From IMG/VR virus record IMGVR_UViG_3300020203_000404, positions 87,811 to 151,810 of that record: DNA of 64,000 nucleotides; one strand, 5' to 3'. The notes beneath the pieces were generated by a model. It worked only from the letters and a program-made list of their open reading frames with translations. It was not told where the DNA came from and made no database searches. Positions 58,018 to 63,962 of the stretch are shown here, piece by piece (position 1 is the stretch's first letter; each line of letters begins with the position of its first letter). The DNA comes from a virus. The translations under genes and the position numbers were made by a program.

Positions 58018-58172
58018 TTCACTGTCACCATAGCATCTAGAGGCACAAAAACGATACAATTATTGGTTTCAAGACAGAAAACCCTGGCGTTAGGTCCACC
58101 GTGCAATTTCAAGAACGTCTTGCCGTCATAAGTAAACCACGTTGCGTTTCTTAGAGACCAAAAGAACTTCAT
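58014..58172 (-). CDS. Hypothetical small protein (52 aa)
   Basis: Frame MKFFWSLRNATWFTYDGKTF...LDAMVTVK. Soluble beta-type composition. It overlaps its neighbours on both sides by 4 nt (ATGA and GTGA), which argues that it is translated. Confidence 0.55.
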   Translation of the reverse strand: MKFFWSLRNATWFTYDGKTFLKLHGGPNARVFCLETNNCIVFVPLDAMVTVK

Positions 58173-58417
58173 GCTTCGTAGAAAACAAGGGCTTCTTGTT
58201 TCTCATCCCAGGACATATTCACTAACCCAAGCTCAACCAGACGCATAAGATCTTCGTTAATCGCCAGAGTAGCAATCTCTTTGAGAAGCTGGTCGTCTGT
58301 GAAGCAATCTGGCATTCGCGAGATGGCCAACATAGTAATGTACTCGGAGCATTCGCCGTCAACTGAGACGCGGGAGCACTCTTCAAGAGGCTTGAAATAG
58401 TCAGATTTATTGTGCAT
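58169..58417 (-). CDS. Hypothetical protein (82 aa)
   Basis: An acidic helical protein (SRVSVDGECSEYITMLAISR, INEDLMRLVELGLVNMSW). ATG 58417 is used. Coupled to the following gene by ATGA overlap. Not recognised. Confidence 0.5.
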   Translation of the reverse strand: MHNKSDYFKPLEECSRVSVDGECSEYITMLAISRMPDCFTDDQLLKEIATLAINEDLMRLVELGLVNMSWDEKQEALVFYEA

Positions 58418-58655
58418 AATTTCTCCTAAACAGTTTTGTGTATATACGTTCAAATGCTTCGTAGAGGCGTTTTGCCATAGACAAAACTAACTCCTCTTTT
58501 TCTTTTTCAAGCGATTCAGACGTAAGGTGAACTTGCGATACGTCTACACCCTTAGCGTGTAAGTCTCGATTCGAGACTAGTGATTTACGCTTAAGGCCGC
58601 GAGTTGCTGCTTGGTCCAACAAAACGTTCAATGGTTTAGCTTTTAAGTGTGTCAT
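58407..58655 (-). CDS. Hypothetical protein (82 aa)
   Basis: A basic N-terminal half and a charged helix (TSESLEKEKEELVLSMAKRLYEAF). First gene of a small four-gene run. A GTGACA...TAATAT pair upstream could be a weak promoter. Not recognised. Confidence 0.5.
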   Translation of the reverse strand: MTHLKAKPLNVLLDQAATRGLKRKSLVSNRDLHAKGVDVSQVHLTSESLEKEKEELVLSMAKRLYEAFERIYTKLFRRNYAQ

Positions 58656-58729
58656 AATTGGTAATATTAGCGGTAACGATTGTCACTTTTGCCGTCACGA
58701 AAACATAATCACTTTTGTAACGACGTATG

Positions 58730-58873
58730 TTAATCTTCCAGGTCTTCGCCATATTGGGCGAGCGGCAGAGGTATAGGTTTGGGTGTTGCGGTCGGCCATA
58801 TTTTCTTGACGCCCTTAATGACTAAGCCGCCAACAATGAGGCCGCCAAGGATGACGGAGTACACCATACACAT
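58730..58873 (-). CDS. Small membrane protein (47 aa)
   Basis: Frame MCMVYSVILGGLIVGGLVIKG...LAQYGEDLED: one N-terminal transmembrane helix with GxxxG-like glycines and a Pro-rich cytoplasmic or periplasmic tail. Starts just after the 24-residue frame below, from the same promoter. Confidence 0.55.
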   Translation of the reverse strand: MCMVYSVILGGLIVGGLVIKGVKKIWPTATPKPIPLPLAQYGEDLED

Positions 58874-58877
58874 TCAC

Positions 58878-58952
58878 TCACCATCCTTTTCGAGTTGTTC
58901 GATTATCATCTAATAGGGCTCGTTTAGATCGAAACTGTAGTTTGATTTGCAT
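58878..58952 (-). CDS. 24-aa first cistron or leader peptide
   Basis: Frame MQIKLQFRSKRALLDDNRTT..., very basic, beginning 5 nt after a -10 box. The membrane protein gene follows after 4 bp. The layout is the same as the 24-codon frame at 45189-45263. Confidence 0.4.
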   Translation of the reverse strand: MQIKLQFRSKRALLDDNRTTRKGW

Positions 58953-58957
58953 GTCTT

Positions 58958-58985
58958 AGGATACCCCATCTAGGGGCTAAGTCAA
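58958..58985 (-). promoter_or_regulatory. Promoter shared in sequence with that of repeat copy 10
   Basis: TTGACT (58980-58985), 16 bp, TATCCT (58958-58963), AAGAC, ATG. The block GGGTATCCTAAGACATG also occurs before the gene starting at 52257. Confidence 0.65.
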
Positions 58986-59225
58986 GTCCTTTTCAAGTTC
59001 CTTACGCAGAACCTCCACACACTTATCACAAACCTTACCAGAGACATCATTGAGGCGACCGAGGTCGATACCCATCAGTTTGGTGCCGCAAATGGCGATT
59101 GTGCCTGCCTTGGCGGGTTTATTTTCGTTGCGGATGATGTGGGCGAGCGGAGGCCAGGAGGGCGGAACCTCGTCCATCATGGGTTCGATTACAGGTTCAG
59201 TCAGTGTTTCTTTTGTCATTTTCAA
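58977..59225 (-). CDS. Hypothetical protein with Cys pairs (82 aa)
   Basis: Starts at TTG 59225 or ATG 59219. ICGTKLMG and KVCDKCVEVLRKELEKD could bind zinc, as in several small phage and actinobacterial proteins. The N-terminus is acidic and Pro-rich. The final LEKD is encoded by CTTGAAAA. Function unknown. Confidence 0.55.
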   Translation of the reverse strand: MKMTKETLTEPVIEPMMDEVPPSWPPLAHIIRNENKPAKAGTIAICGTKLMGIDLGRLNDVSGKVCDKCVEVLRKELEKDLT

Positions 59226-59363
59226 GCTACTCCAATAAGGAAGTTGGCGGGTTAGATCTTATTCATTTTCAAGCCGCTCCAAATTTATCATAGTAAAAGA
59301 AGAAAACAAACGGCGAGTCATCATGGCGGAACCAGACCTGTGGCTACGAGGTGACACCGAGGC

Positions 59364-59393
59364 GTTCCTTGAAAACGAAAAGAGACACCAGGG
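59364..59393. repeat. 30-bp inverted repeat, left copy
   Basis: Reverse complement of 61346-61375 with 28 of 30 positions equal (CCCTGGYGTCTC, TTTTC, TTTTCAAGGAAC). The pair encloses the initiator-like tRNA and tnpB. Between 59240 and 59480 I see no convincing gene otherwise. Confidence 0.6.
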
Positions 59394-59483
59394 GGCGATA
59401 CTCGTTAGGGTCTATCCTTCTCTTTTTGTTATAGTTTTTGTTTTCCTGTGCTCACACACGAGCACTAACACATTGGCAGCTTC

Positions 59484-59696
59484 TCAGCCTATGAAATATT
59501 GCAGTGTTTGGCTCGCCCGCAAGCACTTCGTGGTCCGGCTGGGCATGTCGGCCCTCCCCCTAGCCTGCGTGCATTCTACGTGTCTCCAGATGTAAAAAAG
59601 TGTGTTTGAATTTTCTTGAAATGGATCAGTACCCCGCCGCACACTGAACCCCAGCTTCCCAGTCGCCGTAGTCGCCAGTGCCTTTTCGGTACTCAT
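59484..59696 (-). CDS. Possible small protein (70 aa) with strong promoter
   Basis: Frame MSTEKALATTATGKLGFSVR... with no recognised motif. The main support is a consensus promoter exactly 6 nt before its ATG, as for other genes here. Composition (Thr, Arg, Cys) is not distinctive. Could be a leader or spurious. Confidence 0.4.
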   Translation of the reverse strand: MSTEKALATTATGKLGFSVRRGTDPFQENSNTLFYIWRHVECTQARGRADMPSRTTKCLRASQTLQYFIG

Positions 59697-59702
59697 GTCT
59701 GC

Positions 59703-59731
59703 ATGATAGTACTGTTTCGAGCTATTGTCAA
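59703..59731 (-). promoter_or_regulatory. Promoter, predicted leaderless
   Basis: TTGACA (59726-59731), 17-bp spacer with GCTCGAAAC, TATCAT (59703-59708), GCAAGAC-like 6-nt gap, ATG 59696. Confidence 0.7.
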
Positions 59732-59929
59732 GAAGTTTCTTGAAAAAGAAAAAAGTAGTTGCACACCTATCCTTTTGGGTGTACTCTTGAATGCAGGAGC
59801 CCAGCTAAGGCTCGCAAGATAGGTTCCGCAAACCCCAGTCCGGCGGTTTGGCACAATCCAGCAAATTGTGGTGTTTTGCGTGTAAACGCTATACGTCTGT
59901 TGCCTATCCTGCACTTTTCAAGTAATAGC

Positions 59930-59957
59930 TTGACATTACGAGGAATCGTGATATGAT
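59930..59957 (+). promoter_or_regulatory. Promoter of the initiator-like tRNA
   Basis: TTGACA (59930-59935), 16-bp spacer, TATGAT (59952-59957), 25 nt before the tRNA. CTTTTCAAG lies just upstream and GCTTGAAAAAG just downstream of the -10 box. Confidence 0.75.
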
Positions 59958-59982
59958 AGAAGTGGCTTGAAAAAGTCAACAC

Positions 59983-60061
59983 TGCGGAGTAGAGAAGCCC
60001 GGCTGTTCTCGTCTGCCTCATAAGCAGAAGATCGTGGGTTCGAATCCCACCTCCGCTACCA
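59983..60061 (+). tRNA. tRNA with CAT anticodon, initiator-like
   Basis: Acceptor TGCGGAG / CTCCGCT has a T1-T72 mismatch, D-arm GAGA AGCCCGGCTGT TCTC, anticodon loop CTCATAA, T-loop TTCGAAT, encoded CCA. The layout follows bacterial tRNA-fMet (unpaired first position, AGCCYGG D-loop, CTCATAA), but the three G-C pairs of the initiator anticodon stem are replaced by TGC/GCA. Confidence 0.85.
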
Positions 60062-60099
60062 TTTATCGAAGCACGAAGACTTGCGGAACAAGGAGCGGC

Positions 60100-61206
60100 G
60101 TGAAGGTACAGCGTGGTTACAAGACCGAATTGAGGTTGAACGACAAACAACGAACCGCATGTCTCAAACATGCAGGGGCGGCTCGTTACACCTACAATTG
60201 GGGCTTGAGCCAGAAGAAGATGGCATACGAGAACGGCGAAAAGACGCCCAACGCCATCGAACTCCACCGCCGACTCAATGCTCTCAAACCGACTGAACTG
60301 CCGTGGATGTACGCAGTATCAAAGTGCAGCCCACAAGAGGCTCTACGCAATCTGGATCGTGCCTACGATAACTTCTTCAAGAAGCGGGGCAAGTTCCCAA
60401 AGTTCAAGAGCAAAAAGAATGGCATCGGCGGCTTCCGGCTGACTGGCACAATCAAGGTTACGGAGAACACGGTGCAACTGCCCCGGCTCGGTGTCCTGAA
60501 ACTCAAGGAACGTGGCTATTTGCCCACGGACGCCAAGATACTGTCAGCAAGCGTCTCAGAACGTGCTGGACGCTGGTTCGTGAGCATTCAGGTCGAGGAA
60601 GACCTACCAGAGTACAACGGCGTCAAGGACGAGCATGACGTGGTTGGCGTGGACTTGGGCATCAAGACGTTGGCAACCGTGAGTGATGGTACGAAGTACG
60701 AGAACCCGAAGCCGTTGAAGACGAAACTCAGAAAGTTGAAGAAACTCCAGCAGAGCGTCAGCCGGAAGGTCAAAGGAAGCCAGAACAGGAAGAAAGCGAC
60801 CAAGAAAGTAGCCCGACTCCATCTCAGGATCAGCAACGTCCGCAAGAACACGTTGCACAAGATGACGACGACTTTAGCGAAAACCAAGCGGGTTGTCGTG
60901 ATCGAGGACTTGAATGTGTCTGGCATGATGAAGAACAGGTGCTTGTCTCGGTCGATAGCCGATCTTGGCTTGTTTGAATTACGAAGACAGTTGTCCTATA
61001 AGGGCGGCTGGTATTCTTGCAAGATCGTGCCAGTGGACAGGTTCTTCCCATCCAGCAAGACGTGTAGCGTCTGCGGGGAGATCAAGGAAGACTTGACACT
61101 GGCTGATCGAGAATGGGATTGTGGCGGTTGTGGTACGCATCATGACCGGGATCACAACGCATCAGTTAATTTAGAGAACGTCGCTGCAAGTTCTGTAGAG
61201 ACGTAA
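60100..61206 (+). CDS. tnpB: TnpB, RNA-guided nuclease of the IS200/IS605 group
   Basis: A 368-residue protein with GTG start (AAGGAG 6 nt before). The N-terminal HTH/WED part begins GYKTELRLNDKQ; VVGVDLGIKTLATVSDG is RuvC-I with the catalytic Asp; VVIEDLNVSGMMKN is RuvC-II with Glu; CSVCGEIKEDL and CGGCGTHHDRDHNASVN give the zinc ribbon and RuvC-III Asp. All catalytic residues are present. No tnpA is nearby, so it moves, if at all, in trans. Confidence 0.9.
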   Translation: MKVQRGYKTELRLNDKQRTACLKHAGAARYTYNWGLSQKKMAYENGEKTPNAIELHRRLNALKPTELPWMYAVSKCSPQEALRNLDRAYDNFFKKRGKFPKFKSKKNGIGGFRLTGTIKVTENTVQLPRLGVLKLKERGYLPTDAKILSASVSERAGRWFVSIQVEEDLPEYNGVKDEHDVVGVDLGIKTLATVSDGTKYENPKPLKTKLRKLKKLQQSVSRKVKGSQNRKKATKKVARLHLRISNVRKNTLHKMTTTLAKTKRVVVIEDLNVSGMMKNRCLSRSIADLGLFELRRQLSYKGGWYSCKIVPVDRFFPSSKTCSVCGEIKEDLTLADREWDCGGCGTHHDRDHNASVNLENVAASSVET

Positions 61207-61300
61207 AACGCCTGTGGAGAGGGAAGCTCTGGTCATGAACTTGTCGTTCATGACGAAACTGCCTTCTGTGAAGCAGGAATGGAACAGGGGATTTGGGGCG
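61150..61300 (+). ncRNA. Candidate omega/guide RNA 3' region of the tnpB element
   Basis: Overlapping and following the tnpB 3' end are CGCCTGTGGAGAGGGAAGCTCTGG-type sequence in parts, a hairpin GTCATGAAC/GTTCATGAC and CTGCCTTCTGTGAAGCAG. Similar structures follow tnpB in many IS605 relatives and form the guide RNA scaffold. The exact 3' end, and so the guide, cannot be fixed by eye. Confidence 0.4.
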
Positions 61301-61345
61301 TTTTTGCGTCTTCCAGATTTCCGTAGGTTTTCAGGAACGGTCAAA

Positions 61346-61375
61346 CCCTGGCGTCTCTTTTCCTTTTCAAGGAAC
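61346..61375. repeat. 30-bp inverted repeat, right copy
   Basis: Partner of 59364-59393. Contains TTTTCAAG at its inner end. Confidence 0.6.
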
Positions 61376-61397
61376 TGCAAAGGACAATTTGCAGGAC

Positions 61398-61502
61398 ATG
61401 GCTCGAAAAGGTAGAGCTCCTATGGCTACTGCACTATTCTCAAAAGAACAAGTGGCGTTACTATATGCCGCTGGCGTCTCTTCGACACGAATCGCTCGTT
61501 AA
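61398..61502 (+). pseudogene. Truncated helix-turn-helix reading frame
   Basis: A 34-residue frame ending LFSKEQVALLYAAGVSSTRIAR then TAA. This looks like the first half of a helix-turn-helix of the type in the protein at 10985-11704, cut by the stop. Probably a relic of a homing gene next to the TnpB element. Confidence 0.4.
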
Positions 61503-62189
61503 ATGGTGTACACTACAAGAGTTATGGCGGTCCAATTAGAGACCGGGGGTCGAGAAAATGGGGTAATAGATATTCCCCTGGGAGTACCGGGGTGCGTAAA
61601 AAATACGTCTAAGACTTAAAAATGAAATTCTGAATAGACATGAGAGAAAACTCTGGAAGTCTGTACAATTCGCTTACTTAGCGTTTCCCAGAAATTTCAG
61701 CGGCTTCGTCACCGTCCTTACTAGTGGCTTGAAAAAGAAGAACTGGGGGCGGGCGTGCTCAACTCCCATCCCCATAGGAGGAGCACCACCCGTCGCCGTG
61801 GCCCTTGGCCCGCCTTCGCGACACCCTATCTTACTCCATTTTCAAGCAATGTCAACAAGGATCCACGATTTTCGTCCCTGATGTCGGATCTTCCAGGGCG
61901 ACCGTATCTCGTTGACAGTTACATGTTATCATCGTTTTCAAGCGATGTCAATAAGGATCCACGTTTTCAAGTGGAACGGGCCTCTCCCCGCGTCAAGTCT
62001 AGTTGCGGAACCGCAACAGAGGTAGATGGATGCCCTGAAAGGATTTACACCTAAGTCTTTCGCACCGTTTCCTAGGACTGCGTGCGGCTGTTCTGTTTCT
62101 TGTGTTTTTGAACTACAGGGCGGACATATCATACCATCGTTTTCAAGATAGTCAAGCGGAACGCTTGAAAAAGAAATCGCCCGCCTCAT
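61503..62189. other. Gene-free stretch with leftward promoters
   Basis: No convincing gene. It holds two copies of a 30-bp block (GTGGATCC, TTGACAT, GCTTGAAAA) at about 61839-61863 and 61935-61960. Each makes a minus-strand promoter (TTGACA, 16-17 bp, TAAGAT or TAACAT). A third promoter (TTGACT, TATGAT) lies near 62130-62155. Products could be small RNAs or very short peptides. Confidence 0.5.
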
Positions 62190-62217
62190 TTGACATTCCC
62201 ACGGATCGGCGTATCAT
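62190..62217 (+). promoter_or_regulatory. Promoter of the DUF932-like gene
   Basis: TTGACA (62190-62195), 16-bp spacer, TATCAT (62212-62217), 44 nt before ATG 62262. Unlike most promoters here it leaves a normal leader with CGGAG. Confidence 0.75.
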
Positions 62218-62261
62218 ATGGAGTACCGCCAATCGGCACGAACCAACAACGGAGAATCGAC

Positions 62262-63146
62262 ATGACTCAAGCAACGACCGACTTCCTGAACCGCGAAAAC
62301 ATGAACTACAGCGTGCAAAGCGTACCGGCTCCGCATCCCGTGTATCGTGATCGGAACGTCGAGGGACAATACCACCTTGTTCGCTCCACGGACAATGTCG
62401 TAGTCTCGTTGAAAACCGTCTCGAAAAGGTACGTCGCGACGTGCCCGATTGACATGATCGCCCCGATCGCCCCTCTGATCGCCGAGGGCTGGGTGACGCC
62501 TGAGCGAGGTTTCATGCTCTCCGAAGGGTCGCACGAGATGCTGGTGTTCAAGATCGACGGCGGCAAGCTCGACAACGGCGGTAGGGTCGATGGTGAGGAT
62601 TGGGACCACTTTTTCCAGCTTCACAACTTCCAGGGGTCTGGATCGTTTTTCGGCTCGCTCTTCGCCCGGCGTCAGGTCTGTTCAAACGGTGCCGTTCGCG
62701 TCGTGAGCAAGGGTAACGGGTTCCGTCTCCGCCACATGGGAGCCCTTCAAGCGAAGTACGAAGATGCGATGCGAACGTGGGAAGATATCCAGGTCGAGAT
62801 CCGCAAGCTCTCGAAGCGGATGACGCTCTGGAACGGTCAAAGGCTGACCTACTCCGAAGCCGTCGCCCTTTTCAACATGATCTATGATGTCGAGGATCCG
62901 AGCGACATCGCAACGCGGACGGAAAACGAACTCAAGTTTGCGATCAGCGAGTTCTCGAATCCAGGCCGTGGCACCTACGGCAAGACCGTTGCGGATGTCT
63001 ACAACGCGATCACGGCGACAAATACGCACTACGCCCCCAAGGGTAGCCGCGAGACGGAAACGAAGCGGATGTCAAGCCTTTTCAATCCGAACGGCTCGCG
63101 GAACCTCCTCGAAGGTCGGGCAATCGAAGTGCTGTCGAGCCTCTAA
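62262..63146 (+). CDS. DUF932-like protein
   Basis: A 294-residue protein resembling the phage/plasmid DUF932 family: KTVSKRYVATCPIDMIAPIAPLI near residue 55, a beta core (HEMLVFKIDGG), RQVCSNGAVRVV and FRLRHMG in the middle and a helical end with TVADVYNAITATNTHYAPKG. Family members are common on phages and plasmids with unknown function. Base composition is more GC-rich than in the left half of the window. Confidence 0.72.
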   Translation: MTQATTDFLNRENMNYSVQSVPAPHPVYRDRNVEGQYHLVRSTDNVVVSLKTVSKRYVATCPIDMIAPIAPLIAEGWVTPERGFMLSEGSHEMLVFKIDGGKLDNGGRVDGEDWDHFFQLHNFQGSGSFFGSLFARRQVCSNGAVRVVSKGNGFRLRHMGALQAKYEDAMRTWEDIQVEIRKLSKRMTLWNGQRLTYSEAVALFNMIYDVEDPSDIATRTENELKFAISEFSNPGRGTYGKTVADVYNAITATNTHYAPKGSRETETKRMSSLFNPNGSRNLLEGRAIEVLSSL

Positions 63147-63150
63147 TTAG

Positions 63151-63192
63151 TCCGGGGTGGCGGTTGACAAGACCGCCACTCCGGACTATACT
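63151..63192 (+). promoter_or_regulatory. Hairpin with -35 box in its loop, upstream of a small membrane gene
   Basis: Arms 63151-63164 and 63172-63185 form a 14-bp stem with one G-T pair; the loop is TGACAAG. TTGACA (63164-63169), 17 bp, TATACT (63187-63192), 8 nt to ATG. It begins 5 bp after the DUF932 stop. Same design and same TTGACAAG loop as 38013-38053. Confidence 0.8.
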
Positions 63193-63200
63193 CTAACCTC

Positions 63201-63362
63201 ATGGGACATCGCTGGGATCGTGACTACAATCGAGCCTCTAGACCACCTCCCGACCTTATTGGTGACGCCAAGGGCGTTCTCACGGAATGGATCTTGCTGG
63301 CACTAGGGACCGCACTACTGGGGTGTTTCATCAAGTTTATGGGATGGAACACGGACGACTGA
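63201..63362 (+). CDS. Small membrane protein (53 aa)
   Basis: Frame MGHRWDRDYNRASRPPPDL...LTEWILLALGTALLGCFIKF...NTDD: a polar Pro-rich N-terminus and one transmembrane helix. Strong promoter upstream and a strong terminator 4 bp after the stop make it a self-contained unit. Function unknown. Confidence 0.65.
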   Translation: MGHRWDRDYNRASRPPPDLIGDAKGVLTEWILLALGTALLGCFIKFMGWNTDD

Positions 63363-63365
63363 CTA

Positions 63366-63398
63366 GGGGGCGGCTCTTTTGAGCCGCCCCCAATTCTT
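63366..63398 (+). terminator. Strong hairpin terminator
   Basis: GGGGGCGGCTC (63366-63376), loop TTTT, GAGCCGCCCCC (63381-63391) followed by AATTCTT. Perfect 11-bp stem after the 53-aa membrane protein gene. Confidence 0.85.
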
Positions 63399-63485
63399 GA
63401 AAAGGAGTTGACAGCCGATCTATACGGCTGCCATTTTGGCAGCCATAATCCTACGGTGGCCCCCGGTCCTCCACCATGACGCTGA

Positions 63486-63514
63486 ACTATATCACACGAA
63501 ACGTGTTACGTCAA
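63486..63514 (-). promoter_or_regulatory. Minus-strand promoter with palindromic spacer
   Basis: TTGACG (63509-63514), spacer TAACACGTTTCGTGTGA with ACACG/CGTGT, TATAGT (63486-63491), 8 nt to an ATG that opens only an eight-codon frame. Product unclear; the TGGCAGCC hairpin at 63427-63446 lies downstream. Confidence 0.5.
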
Positions 63515-63541
63515 GCCGATGGCTCAACCGTCGGCTCAAAG
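63513..63541 (+). pseudogene. C-terminal remnant of a hexapeptide-repeat gene
   Basis: ADGSTVGSK followed by TGA, identical to the cap of copy 8, with nothing of the helix before it. The promoter of the next full copy follows as in the main array. It marks the deleted first member of the + strand array. Confidence 0.65.
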
Positions 63542-63585
63542 TGATTTTTGTTTGACAGACCGCGAGAATGATGTATCATTAAAAC

Positions 63586-63921
63586 ATGAAAACCATCACG
63601 CACACGAACCCGAACGGCAAGACCGTTCAAGTCAACGTCGGCTCGAACGTAACCATCGGCTATGGCGTAACCATCTGCGAGAACGTGACCATCGGCGAAT
63701 ACGCGAACATCGTCGATGGTTCGCACGTCGGCTCGTACTCGACCATCGGCAAGAACGCGACCATCGGCAAGAACGCGATCATCCGCGAGCACGCGACCAT
63801 CGGCAAGAACGCGATCATCCGCGAGCACGCGACCATCGGCGAGAACGCGACCATCGGCAAGAACTCGTACATCGGCAAGAACGCGACCATCGCCCCCGGC
63901 TCAATCGTCGGCTCAAAGTGA
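63586..63921 (+). CDS. Hexapeptide-repeat left-handed beta-helix protein, copy 12 (111 aa)
   Basis: Leader MKTITHTNPNGKTVQVNVG, SNVTIGYGVTICENVTIG as in copy 3, a duplicated AIIREHATIGKN block, cap ATIAPGSIVGSK. Promoter TTGACA (63552-63557), 16 bp, TATCAT (63574-63579), 6 nt to ATG. Opposite strand to copies 1-11. Confidence 0.8.
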   Translation: MKTITHTNPNGKTVQVNVGSNVTIGYGVTICENVTIGEYANIVDGSHVGSYSTIGKNATIGKNAIIREHATIGKNAIIREHATIGENATIGKNSYIGKNATIAPGSIVGSK

Positions 63922-63962
63922 TTTTTGCTTGACAGACCGCGAGAATGATGTATCATTAAAAC

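Noticed and set aside
59767-60267. A 166-codon minus-strand frame across the initiator-like tRNA.
   Set aside because: It runs through the tRNA and the start of tnpB on the opposite strand and has no recognisable protein features.
61755-62054. A 99-codon + strand frame in the gene-free stretch.
   Set aside because: It covers the duplicated minus-strand promoters, has no ribosome site and no motif.
61990-62110. A possible degenerate tRNA on the minus strand (CTTAGG loop-like sequence).
   Set aside because: No acceptor or T-arm pairing could be drawn; similarity is limited to a few bases.
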